48,442 bases of DNA, taken from contig FJOG01000057.1 of the NCBI GenBank assembly GCA_900073065.1, positions 1-48,442 on the forward strand. The letters run 5' to 3'. The notes beneath the pieces are model-generated. The model saw nothing but the letters and a program-made list of their open reading frames with translations. It made no database searches and was not told where the DNA came from. The stretch is from Phialocephala subalpina. Lineage: Eukaryota; Ascomycota; Leotiomycetes; Helotiales; Mollisiaceae. Both the position numbers and the translations under genes were made by a program. Shown here piece after piece: positions 33,137 to 43,378 of the stretch (within the stretch, counting starts at the first letter, position 1; each line of letters begins with the position of its first letter).

Positions 33137-34292
33137 AAATTCTTTTTAAATTACTTTTTTTCTTTTATTTTCTATTAATATTATTTTTAATAAAAGAATT
33201 TTATTTTATTTTTTATTTTATTTTATATTAATTATTTTTAAATAATTATATTATTATATTAATTATCGTATATATTATAATTAAAGTTTAAATATAAAAA
33301 ATATAATATTTAAATAATATAATAATAATTATTTATAATATTTAAACTTTTATTTTTCTAATATAATTATATTTATTTATTTATATAATATATTTTATTT
33401 TTTATTAAAATCTTTATTATATTAATTAATAAATTATTTTCTTTTCTTTTTATTTATAATTGCTTTTTTTGGTAATTTAAATTATTAGTATTTCTATTTT
33501 AAATAATATTATAATTTTCTTTTAATTATTAATAATTTATTTTATTTTAATATATATATTAAAATAAATTTTATTTTTTTAATTTATTATTTTATTATCA
33601 TTTTTATTTATTAAAGGCCCCGCTTTTATTATTAAAACTCTTATTATTAATTTTATTATTATTATTAATCTTTATTATAAATTATTATAATTCGAAATTA
33701 AATTCTTTAATATTTTTATTCGAAAGATTTTCTTTCTAAATATAATTATTACTTTTATTATATTTAATATTATTTTCGTAATTTATTTTAATTTTAAATT
33801 TAAATTAATAAATTAATAAAATAATAAAATATAAATAATATTAATATTAAATTTTTTTTATTAGAATATAAATTTATTATTATTTCTTATTATATTAAAT
33901 ACTAATTCTTTTGAAATTAATATTTCTTTTATTTCTTTTATTTAAAATACCATTGTTTTATTCCTCATTCAAATAAAGGGTTTAGCGCAATTTGTATCTT
34001 ATAAGCGCTCTTTTATTTTCTCTTATTTTTATATTTGGTATTTTATTTCGTAGGCCTCGCAAATACGTCTTTACGGGAGGCTACTTTTCCTCTATCTAAT
34101 AATATACTTTTTAAGTTATAAACTCTTAAATTGCGTTTTCTATAAAGGTTTAAAGTTATAATAATACTAGTTAATATAATAGAAGTAATTTAGCAGATTC
34201 TGCCGAGCGTTAAGCCAAAAAGAGCTACCGCCTGGAGAAACGTTTTACCGCTCCGATACGCCTCACTAAAATCGGTCGCATTAAATATTTAA

Positions 34293-34655
34293 CTTTTATA
34301 AACCCGTATCGTATTTATTCTCTTATAGAATTTTACGATAAGTTTATATATGAAAAGTTTTTAATTGAAAGAATATTTGCGTAATTAAGCTCGAATTAAC
34401 GCGTTTTTTAATTTCTTTGATATTTGTAATCAAAATTAAAATTAATATAATTAATAGATTTTTTGCGAAGTAAATTTTACCGGGCGATAAAAGCTTTATA
34501 TATTAATCGCAATTTTTAATATAAATATCAAAGAAATTAAAAAACGGATTAATTCGAGTTTAATTATATAAATATTCTTTTAATTAAAAGCTCTTTATAT
34601 ATAAACTTATTATAAAATTTTATAAGAAAATAAATATAATATAAACTTGTAAAAT
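34293..34655. mobile_element. Foldback (long inverted-repeat) element, RIP-damaged
   Basis: Bases ~34293-34432 form the left arm and ~34521-34655 the right arm of a long imperfect inverted repeat. For example, TTTAATTTCTTTGATATTT at ~34407-34425 pairs with its reverse complement near 34521-34540. Weaker pairing extends to within ~30 bases of the centre, where TTACCGGGCGATAAAAG survives. Differences between the arms are nearly all C/T or G/A, with the left arm keeping more C and G. It looks like a MITE/foldback element or two facing repeat copies. No ORF is inside. Confidence 0.65.
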
Positions 34656-34962
34656 AAAAAACAAAATATTATAATTTTAATATTCTTATAATAAGTTATT
34701 TTATAATTTAAAATATTTTAGTTTTTTTGATTTTATTTAAATTAATTATTTCGATAAAGATCAAATATCGAGCTTTTTACTTTTATATTTTATAAATTAT
34801 AAATAAAGCTAATTATAAAGAATTAATTTAATATATATAATATAAAATTTAATTTTAAATTAATTAAATTAAAGGAATTATTTTTAAAGATTTTAATTCT
34901 TAATTTTTAATTTTTAAACTCGAAACTCGAAATGAAATTTTTTTTCCTACCTATTTAAACCC

Positions 34963-36419
<1,457 letters not shown>

Positions 36420-36635
36420 TCCGATTCCCGACGTCTTGTTAACATCCATGGCCGAGTAAAAGTCAAAAATATGGTTGGAAATGCGCTGGCAGCTCGGGGG
36501 ATTGCAGGATTGCTAGCAGACCAAGGAGCACACGCGTGGAATAGACGACATTTCCGAGGCCGTACCCTGCTGAGACTCTTGGCCGATTCGAGTACGAGCA
36601 TAGCGTATGAAGTAGCGGCCGCGGTCAAGGTATGA
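36420..36635 (+). other. Unrecognised coding-like fragment
   Basis: A stop-free frame of 71 codons with protein-like composition, including NMVGNALAARGIAGLLADQG and RTLLRLLADSSTSIAYEVAA, ends at a TGA that overlaps a possible donor (AAG|GTATGA). It lacks a clear start and I do not recognise it. It may be an exon remnant of another cluster gene. Confidence 0.3.
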
Positions 36636-36840
36636 AAACTATTCTCCTCATTTCGCTTTCAACGCCGCTTCCCGCCCCCGTACCTGCCCCCGTGATAGGA
36701 CGGGCGATAGAAGAAAGAGATGTTCATTAAACATTCGTCCCAGCAGATGTCTAGGAACAAGTAAGCACACGAAGCTTCAACTGCGGCGTGTCTGCCTGTA
36801 AGAGAAAGCTTGTTTGACTCTGCGCTGAACCATGGTCTGG

Positions 36841-36871
36841 AGAGAGAGAGGGAGAGAGGGGGAGAGAGAGT
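36841..36871. repeat. GA-rich microsatellite
   Basis: A run of (GA)n and GGGA units, about 30 bases, between the halogenase relic and the transporter. Confidence 0.8.
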
Positions 36872-37108
36872 AGGGAATGTGAACTGCGGAGCCTCAGGCA
36901 GTCTCTGTGATGGTTGTTGGCCTGTGCGCAATTGAATCGTATTGTCAAGTTCTCCATTTTCAGGCCATTGATTTAAATCGCGGCCCGTAGTGCTTAAAGT
37001 TATTTGGGCCGAGATGTCGTGCATACCGCCAGGCCGTGATTAGTCAGTCTACTTCGTAAATCGGAAGATTTGTTGGCTTATTGTACTGTACTCCGTGTAA
37101 AGTTAATC

Positions 37109-37189
37109 CCGTTAAAGCCGGTCCAGAGAGAGGAGGAAGGGAGATTGGAAAGGTTGAGAAGACTGGTTCCGTTAATGCCGCTAAAGCCG
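37109..37189. promoter_or_regulatory. Three CCG-N6-CCG sites upstream of the MFS gene
   Basis: CCGTTAAAGCCG at 37109-37120, CCGTTAATGCCG at 37169-37180 and CCGCTAAAGCCG at 37178-37189; the last two share one CCG. Directly repeated CCG half-sites with fixed spacing are typical targets of Zn2Cys6 regulators, the usual pathway-specific activators of fungal metabolite clusters. They lie 240-325 bases before the transporter ATG. No such regulator gene is in this window. Confidence 0.5.
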
Positions 37190-37431
37190 GTGTAGATTGG
37201 GAAAGCTTGGGAAGATTGTTTGGCAAGAACATCATACAACAACGACGTTCACTCTATAGATTGTTCTTTGCAACACCTTTGCGCTGTGGTTTTGTCTTCC
37301 TGTCCCTTGATCCTTTGTCACTTCGATACTTCAATACACAGCAATTGAAACCACTCCGTCCAACTCCATCACGTCGCACACAAACACAATCCCCACATTG
37401 CGATTGTGGATACACTAACGCCAACGCCAAG

Positions 37432-38944
37432 ATGTCCGCGAACGCCCTAGACCCGCAACAAGTCTCCGAGAAGGTTGATGCTCATAACCAGCTTACAGCA
37501 ACCAATGGGAATGCCGAGCAAAAGGCTGATCCTGCGACTGACACATCTTTCTCAGACGATGTTGAACCTGCACCTATTGTTCCACCTCCGTCCGGCCCTG
37601 GCGATAGCGATTTCCCTGAAGGGGGGGCACGTGCATGGGGTGTAGTTGCTGGAACCACTGGCGTCATCTTCTGCTCTCTTGGATATTGCAATGCTTTTGG
37701 GTATGTTTATGTTCTCGAAACCAAGGTCATCGTGGAAGCATTAATTAAACACCGATAGTATCTTCCAAAATTATTATCTGGCCAATCAACTATCCAACAA
37801 AACTCCGTCCCAAATCTCCTGGATTGGGTCGCTGCAGATCTTCTTTCTCTTAAGCGGCAATGTTATTGGCGGTCCTCTTTTCGATCGCTTCGGAGGAAAG
37901 ATTGTATGGCCTCCAGCAGTGGCGTTTGTCTTCTCTGTCATGATGACGAGTCTCTGTAAAGAATATTATCAATTCATTCTCTGTCAGGGCATCCTTGGCG
38001 GTGTGTCAATGGGCATGATGTAAGTGAAATCTCTCGCCTCCCTTCCTAACTAAGTAGGCAATACTAACTCCGAGGTTCTTAGGATGGCTCCAGGAATGGC
38101 ATCAGTAGGCCAATACTTTAGAAGGAAACGCGGACAAGCCATGGGCATCGCCGTTGCAGGCTCGTCTCTAGGCGGAGTACTGTTCCCTATAGCCCTTACA
38201 AAAATGCTCTACAGCCCTAAACTCGGTTTTGGCTGGACCACACGAATCATAGGGTTCTGGATCCTCGCAATACTAGCCGTCTCTTGTCCATTGATCAAAG
38301 CTCGTCTTCCTCCCCGAAAAAACCAGTTCTTCATGCCTAGCGCCTTTATGGAACTTCCTTTTGATTTGATCTGCTTTGCGACTTTTCTCATGCTATTCGG
38401 TGCCTTCACCCCAATTTTCTTTTTGCCAGAATATGCGGTAGAACATGGCATGAGAACAGAGCTTGCCTCATACTTGCTCGCAATCCTAAACGCTTCTTCT
38501 CTCTTCGGCCGACTGATCCCGGGATACCTCGCCGATAAGTTTGGACGCTTTAACATGTACTGCACGGCGGGAGTCTCCTCCGGCATTTTGGCTATCTGTT
38601 GGCAGAAAATCACCACCAACGCAGGGATCCTCGTCTTCGGAGCGATATATGGTTTCTTTTCTGGAGCTATAGTATCGCTGCAGACTACTTGCATGGCGAC
38701 TGTTCCTAAGGATCCTCGAAATATCGGAACGTATTTGGGAATGGGCATGTTTGTTACTTCGTTTGCTACGTTGGCTGGACCTCCGGCCAATGGTGCCTTG
38801 GTGAGCAAGTATCATAGCTTTGATCAAGCTGCGACTATGGGCGGTGTCTTCGTGCTCGCGGGTGGTTTTATGGTTGTCGTGGTGAAATATGTCAACGGAC
38901 GGGAAGAACCTGGCAAGAGGATGGGAGTCTTCTCGAAGACCTGA
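37432..38944 (+). CDS. MFS transporter, monocarboxylate-transporter-like
   Basis: Three exons, 37432-37700, 37759-38019 and 38083-38944, give 463 residues. A disordered N-terminus (MSANALDPQQVSEKVDAHNQ) is followed by FPEGGARAWGVVAGTTGVIF, the usual first helix of fungal MCT-like permeases. Exon 2 has GGPLFDRFGGKIVWPP (loop 2-3 motif) and exon 3 has QYFRRKRGQAMGIAVAGSSL and RLIPGYLADKFGRFN. About 12 helices are expected. Members move carboxylates or secondary metabolites across the plasma membrane. It sits among relic biosynthetic genes, so product export is plausible, but unlike them it is intact, and it could serve another purpose. The start was chosen as the first ATG in the frame after an AC-rich leader. 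Confidence 0.88.
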
Positions 38945-39481
38945 TTCCAAATAGTCTGATTCTTTGCACGAAATGCGTTCTTTCGTATTGTTTTAGCTAC
39001 GTTTCGCGCATCCTATCTTTTCCTTACAAGAGCGCATCCTCTTTAAAAACAATTAGCGCTGTATCAAGGTTGTCTTCAAAATTCACTTCAAACAACGGCG
39101 AAGCAAGTAAGATTTCTGTCGAATCAAGGGATACTCATTAGATCGGAGTCAAAGCTGTAATATTAACAAGTATGAATATCTAATAGGTGGAAAACAAGCT
39201 CTTTATCGAGGGAGACAAATAGCCTAGACTTCCATTACAATGAAATGATTACAGGGACTGTTCTAGACTCCATGCAAGTATTGTAATCTAAGGGCACATA
39301 ATGACATTCTACCAAACTGCTCCTTACGACTCCCATCTAACAAGCTAGAACTTAGAAGCAATATTTGGCAATGTAACCCCATTGTCTATTCATATTCTGT
39401 ATCATATGGATCATTTTTAGATCAAATAGCACTGGGCATTTCCCAACATGATAAGTGAGTTATTAAGCTTAAGCGAGCAGT
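38945..39481. other. Intergenic between convergent MFS and SDR genes
   Basis: About 540 bases, AT-leaning, holding the 3' ends of two convergent genes. No further feature is seen. Confidence 0.4.
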
Positions 39482-39906
39482 TTACCCTGCTCCACCATCG
39501 ATAGTTATGATTTTTCCATTAACCCATTCAGCCTCTTTGCTAGCCAAGAAGCAAACAACCCGTGCAATATCAATAGGGTAACATCACCCAGGTGCCCGAA
39601 GCTGACGACTCCCGAGTTGCTGCAGACAATGTCGAGCCCGCCGAAGTGCGCCACTGCGTCACCCATCAGTTTGACGGTTCGGGGGACCTGCCTGACGTCG
39701 GCCTTGAAGGCAACCGCATCAGACCCCAGACTTTTGATTTCTGCAACGGTTTTCTCGGCTGGCTCAGCCGAGTTTGCGTAGTTGACGACGACTTTGGCGC
39801 CCAGTCGGCCCAGCTCGATGGCCATAGCGGCACCGATGCCGCGGCCAGAGCCAGTCACGAGGGCCAATTTGTCATCGAGACGGTATGGGATGTAAGGGAT
39901 TGCCAT
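39482..39906 (-). pseudogene. Naphthol reductase-type SDR with internal deletion
   Basis: The N-terminus ([20 protein letters not shown]) has the Rossmann GxxxGxG motif as GSGRGIG, then [12 protein letters not shown] and [20 protein letters not shown]. This is the tri/tetrahydroxynaphthalene reductase pattern of DHN-melanin synthesis. After GDVT (about 39580) the frame breaks. The very end of the family, [20 protein letters not shown] and ITIDGGAG, is present in another frame down to the TAA at 39482-39484. About 130 central residues, including the Ser-Tyr-Lys catalytic triad, are missing. The gene is therefore inactive through a deletion with a frame change. It faces away from the scytalone dehydratase relic, sharing a ~435-base promoter region. 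Confidence 0.82.
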
Positions 39907-40341
39907 GTTAGAGGCTTTGAGATAATTCTCTAAAGGATGTTATGAAACCAAAAAAAAAAAAAAAACCACACGCAGAATGGTAGATAAAGTAGGTGGTGAA
40001 GGTAATTATCAACTGATGCAGCAAGTTCCCGCTCTTTTCGATCTCATCAAGACGACGACGCGGTATGTATGCTAGGACATCTAGCCATGTAAGCAATGAA
40101 TAGAGTACTTGCGGTTGCCCGTTCCCCGGGACTAGCCGTGTATTACGGTGCTCGGTGCTGCTTGTCCGAGGTATTTGTTGTATCGGGCATCGGGGGGATT
40201 CTCAGCTGCCAATTATGCTCGTGGTGACTCCTCGAAGCACGTATTTCTCCCGAATAGCATATAGTAAACCACTATGCGGTTGAAGGATATGAATTTGTTG
40301 TATCGACAACTTCCGCTTTCAATCCGACGAGCTTCTTCAGC

Positions 40342-40941
40342 ATGGCCAAACAACCAAGCTATGAAGGTTAGCCGAACCCTTTTTTCCTCGCTTATGGACT
40401 TCGGCACTAACGTCGAAAATTTAGATGTTTTGGGCTGCTAAGTCGCTATCTATGAATGGGCCGAAAGCTACGATACAAAAGACTGGAACTGTCTTTCGAA
40501 ATGCATTGCGCCCGTTCTCTATGTGCGTCTCTCCGGTCTCCGCATCCAGAATATCGCGCTCTAACAGTCCCTGTTTTTCTTTAGATCGATTACCGTGCTT
40601 TCCTCAATAAGCTTTGGGAATCCATGCCCGCTGAACAATTCCTAGGCATGGCCTCCGATCAGAAAGTCCTTGGTAATCTGCGCCTCAAGACGCAGCATTT
40701 GGTCGGCGCAACGAAATGGGTCCAAACTAGCGAGAATGAAATTACCAGCTATCATCAGATGCGCGTAGTTCACCAGAAATACGCAGATGATGAACTGAAG
40801 GAAGTCATGGCCAAGGGACACGCACACGGCAAGGGGACTATCTAGTATCGCAGGGTAGACGGGGTATGGAAGTTTGCTGGGATCGAGTCCGATATTCGGT
40901 GGTCGGAATACGATCATGATAAAATCTTTAAGCATGAGTAA
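40342..40941 (+). pseudogene. Scytalone dehydratase with two in-frame stops
   Basis: Exons 40342-40366, 40425-40522 and 40585-40941 splice in frame. The product reads MAKQPSYEDVLGC, stop, [16 protein letters not shown], then [58 protein letters not shown], stop, [20 protein letters not shown]. These are the scytalone dehydratase blocks, including the Tyr, Asp and His residues of the pocket. The enzyme dehydrates scytalone and vermelone in DHN-melanin and related naphthol pathways. Stops are TAA at 40439-40441 and TAG at 40843-40845. The second replaces the conserved Trp of the WY pair (TGG to TAG). The rest of the gene is well preserved at about 159 codons, so inactivation is recent. Confidence 0.87.
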
Positions 40942-41288
40942 TTTAGTCAAATCTTAGTTTACTTCCGCGAGAGCTAAGTTCTGGGAGCTGAAAGGAATTT
41001 AATAGTTTCATAGCAATCGAAGATGTCAGTTGCTGGTCACGTGTAGTGGGTCAAACTCTCATTCTATATGGAGTATAGTTCAGGGGTAATCTCGCAGACT
41101 CTTATATCCTCATTCTCCTCCCTAGCTAGTTCTCTAAACTTAATAATACGATCTTTTACCTATAGTATAATGCCCAGACCTCGTAGCATCTGATAGAAGA
41201 GCTTGATTTGCTTCGAATAATTAATGTCCCGACATAATTACTTAACAAATGATGATCATGAGATTTAGAGAACCTCAGGTCATAGTAT

Positions 41289-41733
41289 TTACGACCTTAT
41301 CAAGAGAAGGCCCAGAACCAACACAATGCAAATAATCCTAATATGCATCCACTGCTTTTCTCCATGCGGGTGGTCGAAAAGCACCTTTGTATCCGCGATC
41401 CCCGCCTACGTCCAACACAATATGAATATGCCCAGCGTTTTCCTTTCGCCTAGGAAAGTCATGATCCAGATAAAAAGGCCCGCACCAAAATTCCGACCCG
41501 TCGCACAAGGGAAAAGGACAACAGCCTCTGCAGTTGCTGTAGGAAGGCCAAAAGCTCCTCTGGCCCTATATCATATCAGTTAGTGAGACCTGAGGGATGG
41601 AGAAAATATGACGGAGGATTGACGTAATTACAGGAAAGAGGGTTGATGAGGCCTTGTACTCCCGAGTAGATGAGGAGCGAGCCTATGGTAAAGGTAGCGG
41701 CATCGAGGAAATACGAGTAGTACTTGATTCTCA
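41289..41733 (-). pseudogene. DUF4267-like membrane protein with in-frame stop
   Basis: Two minus-strand exons, about 41733-41632 and 41554-41289 with a 77-nt intron, read VRIKYYSYFLDAATFTIGSL, LIYSGVQGLINPLSSFGLPT, ATGRNFGAGLFIWIMTFLGE, LGIFILCWT, stop, AGIADTKVLFDHPHGEK and a last hydrophobic stretch ending LLLIRS. Four hydrophobic segments and the FGLPTA...GRNxGAG pattern fit the DUF4267 family of small fungal membrane proteins of unknown function, common near metabolite genes. TAG at 41406-41408 stands where Trp (TGG) is expected. No in-frame ATG is seen at the 5' end, so the start may also be lost. Confidence 0.65.
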
Positions 41734-41739
41734 CATGGT

Positions 41740-42222
41740 GCTTGGTGCTCGTGTTGATGGATATGGGGGTATGAACTAGTCGATGTGTTGGTTATTCTTT
41801 AGAAAGGAGTGGTAGAAATTCTTGGATAAGGACTGAAAAGCCGAGTCATATAAATCGCAGATGTGACGGAAATAGAGAGATCGGGACATTGTCATCGGCA
41901 GAATTTGAATTGTACCAATGTCAGACCTAACTACCAGCCTTGAATCATTTTCCATGCCACACATTTGTATCCTCCGAAGTATAGAGATCCCAATCCCGAG
42001 CATCCAATTCGCCCGAATCTCCGTCGCAAAGGACACTCAAGCCATGCTCTACCAACAGGGCTCTCGACATGGCGTCCATGAAAGAGCGCGGTGTAGTCTC
42101 TATCCCAAAGGCTTAAAAGGTTTTCAATATTCGAAACATTAACAATTATACCCACTTTGATAGTCAATCAGCTATTTCATTCCACCATTTGGTAAACACA
42201 CTCGTGATTATCAAGTTTCAAC
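41740..42222. other. Intergenic before the SnoaL-like gene
   Basis: About 480 bases. A minus-strand frame near 41931-42167 (with WDRDYTALFHGRHVESP) looks protein-like, but I recognise no family and its opposite strand is equally open. It may be a fragment of another cluster gene. Confidence 0.3.
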
Positions 42223-42737
42223 ATGCCTGCACCAGCTCATATTCAAGCCGCCACGCTCGACAAATTCATCGCAGGATGGAAGAAGTGGATACCTGAAGAC
42301 TGGATGGCTACCTGGTCTGATGATTGTAAACAAAGAGTGCTGCCCTTCTCACTCGGCCTTCCGACTAAGTCACGAGCTGATGTCCAAGCCATTTTGCCGA
42401 AACTGATGGAGATCCTGACAAACTACGAGGTAAGCAGCAAGCTTTTCTTTTTTTAATTCTCGGCAATACTCGACATAGCAACTTATTCTTAGAGTAGCTG
42501 AACATCTACGAAATCGTCCACGATGTTGCGAGGAACAAGGCTGTCATTTATGTAATCTCGAAAGCCGACACGCCCTTCGGAGACTTCAAATGGATGAACG
42601 AATACGCCGTTTTTATTTCATTCACTGAGGATGGAGAGCAGATTAATAAAACGGGAGAAATGATAGATACAGCATTTTATCATGAGTTTTCCCCTAAGTT
42701 CCAGAAGTATTTGAGCGAACAAGGGTCTTCTAAGTAA
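42223..42737 (+). CDS. SnoaL-like (NTF2-fold) protein of a metabolite cluster
   Basis: Two exons, 42223-42429 and 42498-42737, joined by a 68-nt intron (GTAAGC...GTAG) give 148 residues. It starts MPAPAHIQAATLDKFIAGWK and continues WIPEDWMATWSDDCKQRVLP, then YELNIYEIVHDVARNKAVIY and KWMNEYAVFISFTEDGEQIN. This is the length and pattern of SnoaL-like cone-fold proteins encoded in fungal aromatic polyketide clusters, where some help cyclise or dehydrate intermediates. Catalysis is unproven for this one. It is intact among broken neighbours, so it may still be expressed or has simply not been hit yet. Confidence 0.7.
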
Positions 42738-43152
42738 TTGTCGTGTGGGTTGTTGAAAGCCAAAGCACTTAATTTTTCAACAATCCTATAATTTTTGCAA
42801 AAAAACGTAAAACGTATCGCAAAAATAAACTAAATACCCAAATTATTTCAATTCAATTGTAATTCTAACAATGAAAAAATCATGTTAGTCGGAGCTCTAT
42901 AATAGACGCTGGCCGGATTTGACAAGGTGAGCTTCGGGTTGAATCACTCGGCTCAAATAGCCAACCTGGTCCACAGTCGGACTCGGTGTCTAGAAGCAAG
43001 CGGCGAACGTCACCGATCTGTAATGCAGTATTGTGCATTAATCGTTCTACTTTCTTAATTACTTCATCCCTAGTATCTACCTTTTCGCTCAATCCACCTT
43101 GAGGCAGGGTTCTCCGAGTTTAAGCAAATATTCGAAGCGGCAACATTCAAGA
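42738..43152. other. Intergenic between the SnoaL-like gene and the NmrA-like relic
   Basis: About 415 bases with AT-leaning 3' flank and the leader of the next gene. No gene is supported; a minus-strand 70-codon ORF here has no domain character. Confidence 0.4.
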
Positions 43153-43378
43153 ATGGCCACATACGCAGTCTTAGGTTCTACTGGTAACTGCGGCACTGCG
43201 CTCATTCAAAATCTGCTACAGCACCCGAAAGCGAGAATTCATGCCTACTGCCGCAATAGACCTAAACTTTGCGACTCCTCCCTGAAATCGAAGCAAGTGG
43301 GCAGGTAGATATCTTCGAGGGCAGCATCCAGGATTTGCAGCTCCTTACTTCCTATGTCCGCGATTATCGTATCGTTTT
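43153..43378 (+). pseudogene. NmrA/AvfA-like NAD(P)-binding protein, truncated
   Basis: The ATG at 43153 opens [20 protein letters not shown], a Rossmann nucleotide-binding start, followed by [10 protein letters not shown]. One base is missing near 43270; the next frame continues [20 protein letters not shown] and then QDLQLLTSYVRDY. The pattern fits NmrA-like proteins related to averufin oxidase A, found in aromatic polyketide clusters. At about 43375 normal sequence stops and block D begins, so roughly the last 200 residues are lost or unrecognisable. Confidence 0.72.

Larger units (their letters stand above)
30760..34960. repeat. AT-rich, RIP-like block C
   Basis: Over 4 kb of A/T-dominated DNA with no gene, starting within tens of bases of the caspase-HET stop and ending at the broken halogenase. 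Surviving C and G bases are mostly in CpG (for example TTCGAA, ATACGA), as expected if CpA was the mutated context. A less degraded patch at ~33950-34290 retains GC-rich words. An assembly gap interrupts it. Confidence 0.8.
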
